Assembly: GCA_903858935.1 (NCBI GenBank) | Contig: CAIOKO010000072.1 | Location: 1 to 51,009 of the forward strand | Direction: 5' to 3' | Length of the DNA: 51,009 nt | DNA from: an uncultured Schlesneria sp. | Lineage (GTDB): Bacteria; Planctomycetota; Planctomycetia; Planctomycetales; Planctomycetaceae | Shown: in pieces, positions 35,472 through 44,797 of the stretch | Position numbering within the stretch: position 1 is the first letter of the stretch | Layout: each line of letters starts with the position of its first letter | Made by a program: the position numbers and the translations under genes | The notes under the pieces: generated by a model | What the model was told of the DNA's origin: nothing | Databases searched by the model: none | What the model saw: only the letters and a program-made list of their open reading frames with translations

Positions 35472-38333
35472 ATGACGCACTTCTTTGAAAAACGTGATTT
35501 CTGGGGTCAACGACAAAGCCTTTGGCTTGTCGTGCTCATGGCATTTGTCACCCCTGTCTGCTGCTGGTCGGTCGGACAGCTTAAACTTGAAAACGATGTT
35601 CAGAAGTGGCTTCCAGACAATGATCCGGAACTGCGAGCCCTGCATTGGGCTCATGAACAGTTCCCCGTTGAAGAACGAGTCCTGCTGACGTGGGACGGAA
35701 GCTCGATTAACGACCCTCGCATCGACAAGCTGGTTGAACAACTGGTCGGTAAGACCGACAGTCATGGGATCAAACGGGGAGGGCTTCCACAAGTTTCTTC
35801 CGTCGTCGAACCCCACCATTCATTGCGCATCATGCAGGAAAATGGCATCGAACCGCAGGAAGCCGCTCGTCGGCTTGAGGGAACAATCCTCGGCGCCGGG
35901 CCGCTTCGTTTGCGATTAACAGAAGCAGGTCGGTCAGCGTTGAAGAAGTCGAAACGCGAACTTCAGATCGCCATGCGAACCAAGTTCGAAACCGAACTGG
36001 TGATTCAGGATCCCGCTCCCGATTTGTCACCCTTGATCTCGATTCCGGTACCCGCCGCTGAAGGGGCGACGCCTGGTGATCCATGTCCTCCCGCCCTTGT
36101 CTCTGTCGACGGCAAACTTCTCGACAGTACAAACGTTGAACACGATTTGCAGGTTTCCTGGAAAGGGATGCGCGTCGGCAGCGGGCACACTGCTGGCATT
36201 GTCAACTGGCTGAAGGAATACATCCCCCAACGAGGCGAAGGAAAGCCCCTAGTGGAAGAGGCGTTTTTCGCAATCGGTTCTCCCGTCGCTCTGGCCATCG
36301 GAGTTTCCGAATCAGGATTGGCGGACAAGGCTGAAACAATCGCGGCAATTCGAGCCAGTTGCAAACTTGCCGGGATTCCTCCCGAAACGTTGCACATGTC
36401 GGGAAGTATCGTCTCGGCAAACGAACTGAATGTCGAGATTGTGAAGGCGGCCTGGGACACTTCAGTGCCACTGGTTCAGATTCACCGCCGATCCGTCATC
36501 CTGACCTCTGCCCTGGTGAGCGCCCTCGTTGCCTTCATCCTCGTACGCAATATTCGCCTCGCAACTCTGGTACTGATTATCTCCCTGTTCACGACATTCT
36601 GCTCGATGGCCGTCGTTCCGGCGACCGGTGGTTCAATGAACATGGTGCTGATCATCATGCCGACACTGCTCGTCTTGTTGACCATGTCCGGAGCAATACA
36701 TGTCTCGAATTATTGGAAGCATGCCGCTTGCAAGGATGAAGCAGGAGCCATCGTCGAAACAGTTCGTCGGTCATGGATCCCCTGTTTTCTCGCCAGTTTG
36801 ACAACTTCGATCGGATTAATCTCGTTGTGTTCCAGCCGTCTGCAACCGGTCCGCGAATTTGGGATCTACTCCGCCTGCGCCACGATGTTCTCATTTGTCA
36901 TGGTCGTTTACGGACTTCCCGCCTTGATGCAGCTCTGGCCTGGTCGACCACCCCGTGAACCGGAACTCGATCACCCCGGCTGGCGAGCCTTGGGCCGGAT
37001 GCTCACGGTCCATCCCGGCTGGCAGGCGCTTGGCTTCATCGGCGTCTGCGCAGGACTCAGTTTTGGTTTAACACGGTTTCGAACCGAAACCAAAGTGATT
37101 CGCTATTTCCCGGATCATGCTCGTATCGCCAAAGATTACTGGGCGATTGAGACCAACCTGTCAGGAGTCATGCCGGTCGAGACGATCATTCGATTCGATG
37201 AACAATCTCAGAAGGACACCAGTTTTCTCGATCGAATGGAACTGATCCGGGGAATTCAAGAACGCATGTGGGCACACCCTGAGATCAGCGGTTCGGTTTC
37301 GCTCGCCGATTTTCAGCCGGTCAGTGAATCGCCGCCCGAGGATGCTGGATTCCTGCTCAAATCCAAATTCAACAAGAAAGCAACACTGGTTCAACAGCGA
37401 ATCCGTGACGGCGAAATCCCTGGTGCGCGGGCTTTCTATACAGTGTCTGAACAAGGGACAGACCTCGATCATTCTGGAGACGGTTTGCTGAATCAACCCG
37501 GCGACGAACTCTGGCGAATTACCGCCCAGGTCAACGTCATGACAGACAACGATTTTGCCAGAGTCCTGGCTGACCTGCATGTGATTGCACAGGATGTCCT
37601 CAAGCTTCATCCCGGATCACAACATTTAATCACAGGCAATGTGCCACTGTTCGTACGGACCCAACAGGCTGTCCTCCAGAGCCTGCTCAGTAGTTTCGGG
37701 CTGGCCTTCGCGCTGATTCTCGGCGTGTTCATCGTGAAATTACGTAATTTTGGCGCTGCGGTCGTGGCAATGATCCCTAATCTCGTACCAATCACTGTCG
37801 TGTTTGGAGCGATTTCATGGGTCCAGCAACGGATCGATATCGGCTCGATGATCACTGCCTCAATCGCGTTAGGGATCGCCGTGGATGGAACGTTGCATTA
37901 CCTGACCTGGATGCAACTTGCCATGAAAAAAGGCCGCTCGAGAAAAGAGGCGGTCATCGACGCACTCGTTCAATGCGGCCCGGCAATGTGGCAGACGAGT
38001 ATTGCCGTCGCGATCGGTCTGTTGATGCTCGTCCCCGCAGAATTGCGATTGATCAGTCGATTCGGATCACTGATGGCATCAATGATCGGTGTCGCGCTGC
38101 TCGGCGACATTGTCCTCTTGCCGCAATTGCTGGCTGGACCGCTCGGCTGGCTGTTTGAGCCTAAAACATCGACCGATCAAGTCAAGCCAGTACTGCCCGA
38201 ACAGCAAATGCTGGTCGTCGAACCGCAGCAAAATGAGGAAGCGGCCCCAGCGATTTCACGTGGAACGAACCCTCCGAAGCCGCATATCAAGCCCGTTGAC
38301 CCAAACCGCAAAAAGGGACGTCCGACAGCGTGA
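35472..38333 (+). CDS. RND superfamily (MMPL) exporter
   Basis: Proton-driven inner-membrane exporter of 953 aa. The ATG at 35472 follows GAAGGGGA; an upstream in-frame start at 35370 would add 34 non-membrane residues. The protein has two repeated halves. Each half starts with one membrane helix (SLWLVVLMAFVTPVC; TVHPGWQALGFIGVCAGLSF), then a large outer domain (about 45-330 and 560-740), then a five-helix bundle (about 335-500 and 745-900). The start QLKLENDVQKWLPDNDPEL and the GIAVDGTLHYLTWMQ block are typical of hydrophobe or hopanoid exporters. The C-terminal 60 residues are Pro- and Lys-rich and disordered. Substrate likely a lipid, by family. Confidence 0.88.
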   Translation: MTHFFEKRDFWGQRQSLWLVVLMAFVTPVCCWSVGQLKLENDVQKWLPDNDPELRALHWAHEQFPVEERVLLTWDGSSINDPRIDKLVEQLVGKTDSHGIKRGGLPQVSSVVEPHHSLRIMQENGIEPQEAARRLEGTILGAGPLRLRLTEAGRSALKKSKRELQIAMRTKFETELVIQDPAPDLSPLISIPVPAAEGATPGDPCPPALVSVDGKLLDSTNVEHDLQVSWKGMRVGSGHTAGIVNWLKEYIPQRGEGKPLVEEAFFAIGSPVALAIGVSESGLADKAETIAAIRASCKLAGIPPETLHMSGSIVSANELNVEIVKAAWDTSVPLVQIHRRSVILTSALVSALVAFILVRNIRLATLVLIISLFTTFCSMAVVPATGGSMNMVLIIMPTLLVLLTMSGAIHVSNYWKHAACKDEAGAIVETVRRSWIPCFLASLTTSIGLISLCSSRLQPVREFGIYSACATMFSFVMVVYGLPALMQLWPGRPPREPELDHPGWRALGRMLTVHPGWQALGFIGVCAGLSFGLTRFRTETKVIRYFPDHARIAKDYWAIETNLSGVMPVETIIRFDEQSQKDTSFLDRMELIRGIQERMWAHPEISGSVSLADFQPVSESPPEDAGFLLKSKFNKKATLVQQRIRDGEIPGARAFYTVSEQGTDLDHSGDGLLNQPGDELWRITAQVNVMTDNDFARVLADLHVIAQDVLKLHPGSQHLITGNVPLFVRTQQAVLQSLLSSFGLAFALILGVFIVKLRNFGAAVVAMIPNLVPITVVFGAISWVQQRIDIGSMITASIALGIAVDGTLHYLTWMQLAMKKGRSRKEAVIDALVQCGPAMWQTSIAVAIGLLMLVPAELRLISRFGSLMASMIGVALLGDIVLLPQLLAGPLGWLFEPKTSTDQVKPVLPEQQMLVVEPQQNEEAAPAISRGTNPPKPHIKPVDPNRKKGRPTA

Positions 38334-39014
38334 TGCGAATTCCCCGAAGTTGCGGCTTCCATCCGCAGGTACATTTCTCGCTCAGCCGGGAAGAAAGCCA
38401 AATTGCCATGGACCTTGAGGCCCATCGGGGCTTTCAACCGCAAGTCGAGGCCTGCTGCAACTCGGCGATCGTCTCGGCTCTGCGAGACGGCGACATCAGA
38501 CGGAGGCGAAGCCTCTCTGGACTTCCTTGCATGACGAAGTTGACTTTTTCAGCCAAGTTTCAGGATTTCTTCCAAAGTAGCCAACATCGCTCAGCGTGAT
38601 GAGCATGCGTCGAAAACGATTCAAGCATTGCCTCAGCATCGGGACAAATACGTGGTTTGAATTCCTTTTTTGAGAACATGCGAATTCGAAATGAGTAGGT
38701 TCGCGAACAATGCTCATCACGCGGAGCGATGATGGCTACTTTGGTCTGAGGCGAAGCCTCCCTGCAGTCATCAGAGAAGCTGTGGCTTGCTTGTCATCGA
38801 CGTTCGCAGGCAATCCGGCATTGCTTGACTGAAGACAGTCAAACACCGGCACAGGTTTTCGGTCAGACGGCGTTTCTTACAGAAAAAAACTCTTTCCCGC
38901 CTCACCAAACAGGTTATCGCGTGAACGATTCGGATTGCGTTGAATTGCCTGTCGCAACTATAAGACGCGTCGTGGCTTGACTTGATTGGTCTACTTTAAG
39001 ACTGCGCGATTTTC
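38334..39014. other. repeat-rich intergenic region upstream of fliF
   Basis: 680 bases without a gene. It holds a GTCTCG/CGAGAC hairpin (38471-38488), two copies of GAGGCGAAGCCTC (38503-38515, 38749-38761) and a 36-base inverted repeat (38571-38606 and 38711-38746). The fliF promoter is expected in the last 100 bases; no clear sigma-54 or sigma-28 site was found. Confidence 0.7.
38571..38746. repeat. 36-base inverted repeat pair
   Basis: Arms 38571-38606 and 38711-38746 are reverse complements at 33 of 36 positions, including 13 perfect bases at the inner end (GCGTGATGAGCAT at 38594-38606). The spacer is 104 bases and contains no gene. GAGGCGAAGCCTC motifs lie just outside both arms in direct orientation. 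This looks like a pair of REP-type elements rather than a transposon. Confidence 0.85.
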
Positions 39015-40571
39015 ATGGATGTTTTACCGCGCATCACTCGGCAACTTGTCGATCGGTTTCGCGAGATGCCGCCCGTTCAACGAGCAGCGTCAATCGCGTT
39101 GCTGCTGATTGTGTGCGCCGGATTTGGCTGGCTGGTCATTTTCAATCATCGAACCGAATTCCAACCCGTTTCGTTTGGAAAATCATTCGAAAATGAAGAA
39201 CTCGCTTCAGCCGAGCGGGCGCTGGTCGCCGCGGGATTGACGAGTTTCCGACGTGATGGTCAACGATTACTGGCACCTGCCAGGGATCTACCTCGCTATA
39301 ACGCGGCCCTCCTGGAGTTTGACGCGCTCCCCGCCGATCTGGGCACGCAAATGATCAAACACTATGAAACGCTCGGGCCCTTCAGCACCGATCGACAACG
39401 CCAGCAGATGAAAGAAGCTCTTTTACTTCAAGAATTGCGTCGGATGATCAAGGCGGTTCCCGACATCGAAGACGCTCGAGTCGTCATCGCATCCCCTGAA
39501 CGTCGATCCGGCTGGAATCAGAAAACACGCGCAACCGCCAACGTCTCTGTAAAGCCGCGAGCTGGTCGAGAAGTCTCTGTCACTCTGGCCAATTCATTGA
39601 GGCATGTGGTCGCGAGTGTCGTACCCGACTTACTCCCTGCCGACGTGACAATTTTTGATGTAACACGGGGGCAAGCCTATACCGGAGAACCAACTGACAC
39701 CACTCTTGAAACCCGGCAACGACAGCAAACGCTGGAAATCACCCGCCAATATGAACAGCGTCTTCAAAAGGCCCTGTCGCATATCCCCGATGTCAGCGTG
39801 GTTGTCCAGATTGATCTCGAACGAAGAAGACCATCAATCGTTCGGCGGACGGCCCATCAAACTCAAGACGATCATACTCGAGTAGTCAACCGACCTGCTT
39901 CTCTCGACGTCGAAGACGCACACTTGACCGGATTCCGCGGGACAGGCGACAACCAGCCCGATCTTTCGACCACCGTTACCGAATCGAAGTTCGCTCACGC
40001 CGCAGATCTGCCGCAAAACATCCGGGTCAGCGTCTCGATTCCCCGCGACTACCTTCGTGATGTCGCACGCCGTATGCAAAACAGGTCTGCATCAACTGAC
40101 CAGCCGGACTTGGAAACGATCGAACAGGATGTTTCCGCCAAAGTTGAACGAATCGTCGCTGGACTGATTCCATCGGATTCCGCCCGTCAGACTGTCTCCG
40201 TCACTTGTGTTGATCGGTGGACGCCTGAATCACCAGATGAGACACGTCGATTAACATCGTTGCAGTTGACCTCATTCAGTCCAAAATGGGGTGGGCCACT
40301 TGTGATTGCCGGATTGACGACGATTGCAGTGATTTTTGTCTTGAAGCGCAAATCGAGAACCGCTTTGCAATCGCATCAATTGCCGAATCTCGACGAACAC
40401 GAATCGATTTACGTTGCATCACCAGCAACACCAGCAACAATCACTGGAATCACAACATCGAAGCTGGATCACTTTGCGATGCTGCGTGACGAAATCAGAT
40501 CACTTGTGGAAAGCGACCCAGGGGCATCCGCCACGCTGATAGGCAAATGGTTATCTGAGGCAAATGAATGA
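39015..40571 (+). CDS. fliF: flagellar MS-ring protein FliF
   Basis: Forms the membrane ring of the flagellar basal body. The 518-aa protein has an N-terminal membrane helix (about 24-43, ASIALLLIVCAGFGWLVIF), a YscJ/FliF ring-building domain (about 48-225; LLLQELRRMIKAVPDIEDARVVIA, VSVKPRAGREVS), a second beta-collar region (about 240-420; LQKALSHIPDVSVVVQIDLERR) and a C-terminal helix (about 424-443) followed by the FliG-binding tail. It is slightly shorter than the usual 530-570 aa. Its stop overlaps the fliG start by 4 bases. It heads a fliF-fliG-fliH-fliI cluster; fliE is not adjacent upstream. Confidence 0.93.
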   Translation: MDVLPRITRQLVDRFREMPPVQRAASIALLLIVCAGFGWLVIFNHRTEFQPVSFGKSFENEELASAERALVAAGLTSFRRDGQRLLAPARDLPRYNAALLEFDALPADLGTQMIKHYETLGPFSTDRQRQQMKEALLLQELRRMIKAVPDIEDARVVIASPERRSGWNQKTRATANVSVKPRAGREVSVTLANSLRHVVASVVPDLLPADVTIFDVTRGQAYTGEPTDTTLETRQRQQTLEITRQYEQRLQKALSHIPDVSVVVQIDLERRRPSIVRRTAHQTQDDHTRVVNRPASLDVEDAHLTGFRGTGDNQPDLSTTVTESKFAHAADLPQNIRVSVSIPRDYLRDVARRMQNRSASTDQPDLETIEQDVSAKVERIVAGLIPSDSARQTVSVTCVDRWTPESPDETRRLTSLQLTSFSPKWGGPLVIAGLTTIAVIFVLKRKSRTALQSHQLPNLDEHESIYVASPATPATITGITTSKLDHFAMLRDEIRSLVESDPGASATLIGKWLSEANE

Positions 40572-41587
40572 GTACCGATCTCATGAATGGGACTCGTAAG
40601 ACTGCGATCCTGTTGCTTAGTCTCGACCAGTCACTCGCATCCGAGGTCATGGGAAAGCTCCCTCGCGAAAAAATGGAGCAAGTGGCACTCGCTATTGCCA
40701 ACACCGATCACGTCACGCGAGAAGAACAGGAAGTTGTTCTGAATGAATTCAAAGCGGCGTTTATTTCCCGACCACTCATCCAACCTGCGGGACCAGAGAC
40801 CGCGAGAGAACTGTTAGAGCGAACCATCGAGCAGACAAGCGTCGGACCGCCTGAGCATCATCTGGAGGAACAAGTCGAAGCCGGACCGTTCGCCTTCCTG
40901 CACAATCGGCATTCTGATGATGTGCGACGAATCATCGAGCACGAACACCCCCAGACGATCGCCGTCGTCGCGGCAAGATTACCTCCCGGCCTGGCGTCAC
41001 AAGTACTGGCTGGCTTCAGTTCCTCACAACAGGCTGAAATCGTTGGCAGGCTCGCAAGGCTCGGCCCAACGGATGCTGATGTATTGACCGAGATCGCAAC
41101 ACTTTTGCAAATGCGTTCTGGACGAAAACTTGTTCGCACTCAGGGTGTCGATCATGCGGCGGACGTGTTGCACGAATCAGAGCGAACGTCATCGCATGCT
41201 ATTTTGCATTCCCTTGATCAAAAAGACCCGAGCGTCGCGAAGACAATCCGGGAGTCCTTGTTTTCATTTCAGGATCTTGCCAGTTTAAGTGACGAAATAC
41301 TTGAGACCATCCTGCAGGCAACATCCGAATGCCCCTGGGCTGTCTCACTCAAGGGATGCTCGGAATCTCTTCGGCAGCGCATCATCAAATGTCTTCCTGC
41401 AGGAATCAGTGAGGCTCTGAAAGCGGAAATGAAGTCGGTTGGCGCGCTCCGTTTGAGCGAAATCACAGCCGGACAACAGCAGGTCGCTCGCGCAATATTG
41501 GTACTCGAGGCCAATGGACAGATCGAGTTACCAGCACCCCGAGTGAATCGACACAAGGCCAATGATCGAATCGCAAAAACAGGTTAA
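40568..41587 (+). CDS. fliG: flagellar rotor/switch protein FliG
   Basis: Rotor protein that couples the stator to rotation and carries the switch complex. The 339-aa length is normal. The N-terminal domain (MNGTRKTAILLLSLDQ), the middle EHPQTIAVVAARL motif (126-138) and the C-terminal ARM part (LFSFQDLASLSDE, LKGCSESLRQRIIKC, GALRLSEIT) are all present. In the torque helix, the positions matching E. coli Arg281, Asp288 and Asp289 are Gly279, Ala286 and Glu287, while Arg297 is kept as Arg295. The start overlaps the fliF stop (ATGA). A 182-base gap with palindromes separates it from fliH. Confidence 0.93.
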   Translation: MSTDLMNGTRKTAILLLSLDQSLASEVMGKLPREKMEQVALAIANTDHVTREEQEVVLNEFKAAFISRPLIQPAGPETARELLERTIEQTSVGPPEHHLEEQVEAGPFAFLHNRHSDDVRRIIEHEHPQTIAVVAARLPPGLASQVLAGFSSSQQAEIVGRLARLGPTDADVLTEIATLLQMRSGRKLVRTQGVDHAADVLHESERTSSHAILHSLDQKDPSVAKTIRESLFSFQDLASLSDEILETILQATSECPWAVSLKGCSESLRQRIIKCLPAGISEALKAEMKSVGALRLSEITAGQQQVARAILVLEANGQIELPAPRVNRHKANDRIAKTG

Positions 41588-41628
41588 GCTTGATGGCAAT
41601 AATTCAACAATTTCCAGGGAGAAATTTG

Positions 41629-41735
41629 TAACGCCCCCCTGCGGGGGTGGTAACCGGGCCTTTGCCCTGGCCAATGCAGCTGTCACAGATTTCAGCAACC
41701 AATTGTCGGTTTGGCGCAAAAGCGACTTTTAACTC
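41629..41735. repeat. palindromic GC-rich elements between fliG and fliH
   Basis: An imperfect palindrome with core CCCCC-TGC-GGGGG (41635-41647) sits at 41629-41653, and a related CCCCCGCAAGGGG unit follows at about 41735-41747. A GGGCC-TTTG-CCC hairpin lies between. It resembles a REP-type insertion inside the operon and could attenuate or process the transcript. Confidence 0.6.
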
Positions 41736-41769
41736 CCCCGCAAGGGGCCAGGATTGATTTACGCTCACC

Positions 41770-42468
41770 ATGAACGCTCGAATCATCAAAGCTCACTCCA
41801 CCCATGCTTTATCCACGGTTGAAGTCTTCAATTTCGTTGATCTCCAGGAGCAGGGAAATCAGATCGTTGCTCAGGCCCGTCGCGATGCCGAGCAGATCCT
41901 CGACGCGGCACGAAATGACGCCACGCAGCTTTGTGAACAAATCCTGACTGCCGCCAGGGACGAGGGTCGGGCCCATGGGCTGCGTGACTCCCAGGTCATT
42001 ATCGCCAAAACGGCAACAGAGATCGCTGAACAGCAAGTGACTGATCAATTGGCAACCGCACTTCCCGCACTTCAAGCGGCCGCTGAATCACTTCAGGCCG
42101 AACGTGATCGATGGCTTGTCAGATGGGAACAGATTGCAGTCCGACTTGGTGTTGCCATTGCCGAAAAACTTCTGCAACGCCAGTTGGCCGCGCGCCCCGA
42201 GTTTGCCACCGAAATGATTTCAGATGCCCTGCGGCTTGCTGCTGGACAACCACAATTGACCGTCTATCTGCATCCCGATGACCTGTCCGCCTGGGGTGAT
42301 CGGGCGCCACAAATCGTGCAATCTCTGACCGCTTGTGCCGACACAACACTGGTTCCTGATCCTCATTCAATGAGAGGAGGTTGCCGGATCGAGACGCGCC
42401 ACGGGGAAATTGATGCCCGAGTCGAAACCATGCTGCACCGTATTGCCGAAGAATTGGTCGACGATTAA
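41770..42468 (+). CDS. fliH: flagellar export regulator FliH
   Basis: Cytoplasmic stator-like regulator of the export ATPase FliI. The 232-aa product has a Gln/Ala/Arg-rich helical N-terminal half (about 25-120) typical of the coiled-coil region, and a globular C-terminal half with the conserved end GGCRIETRHGEIDAR (about 202-216). That block and the position directly before fliI support FliH over a V-ATPase E subunit, which has the same fold. The stop is 24 bases before the fliI start. It lies 182 bases after fliG, the widest gap in the cluster. Confidence 0.87.
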   Translation: MNARIIKAHSTHALSTVEVFNFVDLQEQGNQIVAQARRDAEQILDAARNDATQLCEQILTAARDEGRAHGLRDSQVIIAKTATEIAEQQVTDQLATALPALQAAAESLQAERDRWLVRWEQIAVRLGVAIAEKLLQRQLAARPEFATEMISDALRLAAGQPQLTVYLHPDDLSAWGDRAPQIVQSLTACADTTLVPDPHSMRGGCRIETRHGEIDARVETMLHRIAEELVDD

Positions 42469-42492
42469 CCAACGTGACATTGAGGAATTGAT

Positions 42493-43794
42493 ATGCTCTC
42501 TCTCGATGAACACGTTCGTTTCATCCTGCCCGTCGGACTGACTGGTCGCGTCACCCGCATCGTGGGACTGACCGTCTCCGTATCCGGGTTTCCAGCCCCA
42601 CTCGGTGCCATTGCAAAACTGGAATCCGAACAAGGAACAGTCCTTGAAGCGGAAGTGGTCGGTTTCTCGGGGGAAGAAACATTACTTTTACCCTATGGTG
42701 ATCTGAGTGGAGTCAGACGCGGTACTCGTGCGATCCTTGGTCATTCTGTTCAAGGAGCACGAGTCGGAGATGCAATGCTGGGGAGAATCATTAATGGGCG
42801 AGGACGCTTTATTGATGGGTTGCCTCCCGCCATTCTCCCACGACACGTCAATCTTCATTCGATACCTGTACCGCCGATGCAAAGGCCGAGAATTAACGAG
42901 ACCCTGGCAACAGGCGTACGAGCCATCGATGGACTTCTGACGTGCGCAAAAGGACAAAGATTAGGGATCTTCGCCGGAAGTGGTGTGGGTAAAAGCACCC
43001 TGCTCGGCCAGATTGCAAGATCGACCGAGGCGGACATCAACGTCGTCGTCCTGATCGGCGAACGAGGACGCGAAGTTCGCGAGTTCATCGAGCGTGACCT
43101 CGGACCTGACGGGCTGGCTCGTAGCGTTGTCGTCGTGGCAACAGGAGATGACCCGGCGGTCCTTCGCCTGCGGGCTGCCTACCTCGGTACGGCGATCGCT
43201 GAATACTTTCGCGAGACCGGTCGCGATGTCCTGTTGGTTATGGATAGTATCACGCGATTCGCGCTGGCTCAGCGAGAAATCGGTCTTGCCGCCGGAGAGC
43301 CTCCCGCGACTCGGGGCTATCCGCCAAGTGTTTTCTCGTTACTGCCGAAACTGCTCGAAAGAACCGGAAGAACAAGTTCCGGCAGCATCACCGGTTTCTA
43401 CACCGTCCTGGTGGAAGGCGATGACACGAACGAACCAGTCTCGGACGCCGTTCGAGGTATTCTGGATGGCCATATCATGTTGTCAAGAAAACTCGCGCAA
43501 CAAGGACACTTCCCAGCAATTGATATCCTCTCCAGCATCTCACGGCTGATGCCGGAAATTACCTCTGATGAGCATCGACAATCCGCAACGTCCCTGCGAC
43601 AGATTCTTTCCGCATACCAGCAGTCAGAAGACTTGATCTCAATCGGTGCCTACCAGAGTGGTTCAAATGCGGCAGTCGACGCGGCGATCAGACTCCAGGA
43701 ACCGATCCGATCGTTCCTGCGGCAATCCCCAACAGAATTCGAATCGCTGACAAATTCGATCGACCGACTTCTACACCTAAGCCGGATTATTTGA
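42493..43794 (+). CDS. fliI: flagellar type III export ATPase FliI
   Basis: F1-like ATPase that unfolds and delivers flagellar export substrates. The 433-aa product has an N-terminal beta-barrel (about 10-75), Walker A AGSGVGKST (161-169), the GERGREVREF motif (189-198), Walker B with Asp251 (VLLVMDSITRFALAQRE) and the export-ATPase signature PPATRGYPPSVFSLLPKL. The ATG follows TGAGGAAT. It is last in the fliF-G-H-I cluster; fliJ is not next. A hairpin GCCCC/GGGGC and a dispersed repeat follow directly. Confidence 0.95.
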   Translation: MLSLDEHVRFILPVGLTGRVTRIVGLTVSVSGFPAPLGAIAKLESEQGTVLEAEVVGFSGEETLLLPYGDLSGVRRGTRAILGHSVQGARVGDAMLGRIINGRGRFIDGLPPAILPRHVNLHSIPVPPMQRPRINETLATGVRAIDGLLTCAKGQRLGIFAGSGVGKSTLLGQIARSTEADINVVVLIGERGREVREFIERDLGPDGLARSVVVVATGDDPAVLRLRAAYLGTAIAEYFRETGRDVLLVMDSITRFALAQREIGLAAGEPPATRGYPPSVFSLLPKLLERTGRTSSGSITGFYTVLVEGDDTNEPVSDAVRGILDGHIMLSRKLAQQGHFPAIDILSSISRLMPEITSDEHRQSATSLRQILSAYQQSEDLISIGAYQSGSNAAVDAAIRLQEPIRSFLRQSPTEFESLTNSIDRLLHLSRII

Positions 43795-43800
43795 CAGCAG

Positions 43801-43822
43801 GCCCCGCAAGCGAGGGGCTTGC
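43801..43822 (+). terminator. hairpin after fliI
   Basis: GCCCC-GCAAGCGA-GGGGC (43801-43818), with an alternative GCAAGC/GCTTGC pairing (43806-43822). It lies just after the fliI stop and is followed by GTTGTTCT, a weak T-containing tail. It could end the fli transcript. Confidence 0.5.
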
Positions 43823-43838
43823 GTTGTTCTCCGCCGCT

Positions 43839-43905
43839 TTTCAGCCTGAAGGGCTGACAGATATCAGCCCGGGGCAAGCTCGTCTTCGAGCGCCGCCCCG
43901 GGTAT
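43839..43905 (-). repeat. dispersed structured repeat, copy A
   Basis: 67-base element on the minus strand, identical to copy C at 66 of 67 positions. It contains the stem CCCGGGGC/GCCCCGGG around an inner GCTCG-AAGA-CGAGC hairpin, plus a CAGCC-CTTCA-GGCTG hairpin. A GCCCT-TTC-AGGGC hairpin lies next to it at about 43925-43938, extending the unit to about 110 bases. Confidence 0.9.
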
Positions 43906-43960
43906 GAACGTACACAATCCGGATTGCCCTGAAAGGGCCTGATATCCGCAAGGGGCTATT

Positions 43961-44245
43961 TCACTCTTCAGCGACGTATGGCAGCAATCCGACGTATCGA
44001 GCACGAAGAATCGCTTCGCGCACGGCCCGTTGGAACTTTGCACAATTGCCCGTCTTACGACGCGCCAGCATATTCCCTTCGCGGTCGATCATCGTCCGCA
44101 ATGTCTTTAGGTCTTTGTAGTCAACAAAGATCGGACGTGGTGATTTATCACAGCCATTCGGACAGAACCGGCAACGCAGTTTCTTCTTCAGGCGTTGACG
44201 CTTCTTGCGAAGCTTCTTGATTTCAGTCTTAGTATACGCATTCAT
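43961..44245 (-). CDS. rpsR: small ribosomal subunit protein bS18
   Basis: Ribosomal protein of the 30S platform, binding with bS6. The start at 44245 ([12 protein letters not shown]) is chosen because GAGG lies nine bases upstream; the ATG at 44251 would be too close to it and longer starts add unrelated sequence. This gives 94 aa. Family sequences are [33 protein letters not shown] and [15 protein letters not shown]. The zinc-type cysteines are Cys25, Cys28 and Cys68, and an insertion carries a fourth, Cys32 ([14 protein letters not shown]); the usual His in CAKHQ is Phe here. It is not next to rpsF, ssb or rplI and is flanked by dispersed repeats. Confidence 0.92.
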   Translation of the reverse strand: MNAYTKTEIKKLRKKRQRLKKKLRCRFCPNGCDKSPRPIFVDYKDLKTLRTMIDREGNMLARRKTGNCAKFQRAVREAILRARYVGLLPYVAEE

Positions 44246-44750
44246 CGTCATGTACCTCAGGTTGGCGATTCCGGATCTTCCGGAACCCGTTTCATCGAGA
44301 AACGCGGGAGGAACTTGCCCGCAGTTACAAGACACGCGTCCTGCCAGCGGAACAATATCAACCGATCAGCACGCTCGGCTGAAGGGGGGCGGACAGTATC
44401 GTCCCAATGTCAAAAGATTGCAAGCGTCATAGTTCCAATGAGAATCAATCTTTGAAACTCAGGTGCCTCCGCATGACCTTACTCGGTTATGCCGTGCTCT
44501 TCGGGCTTCTGAAACTGGACAGACGAAGACACGGCTTCTCCGAAGACTCCATCCAGGCTTCACCTCACACCAAAGTCGCCGTCATCGCTCCAAGGTTGTG
44601 ATTTTTTGTAGTTGAGGCCTCCAGCCTCGACAATATGTTGTTGCGCACCGGCTGAAGCCTTGTTTATACGCTCGTTCGGCGGGTGAATTGCGAAAAAACA
44701 TCGAGTTCAATTGTAACGTATCATGTGGGTCTTTTCCCCGAAGGGGATAC

Positions 44751-44797
44751 AGATATCAGCCCAGGGCAAGTGAGTCTTCGAGCGCCGCCCTGGGATT
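44751..44797 (-). repeat. dispersed structured repeat, copy B (diverged)
   Basis: About 47 bases matching the core of copies A and C in minus orientation. The main stem reads CCCAGGGC/GCCCTGGG: one base changed in each arm so that pairing is kept. The inner GCTCG/CGAGC hairpin is lost. A diverged GCCCT-GAC-AGGAC hairpin lies beside it at about 44820-44832. Confidence 0.85.

Noticed and set aside
38334-39014. Transposable element (MITE) formed by the inverted repeat
   Set aside because: No target-site duplication could be seen and the outer motifs are direct repeats, which fits REP-type elements better.
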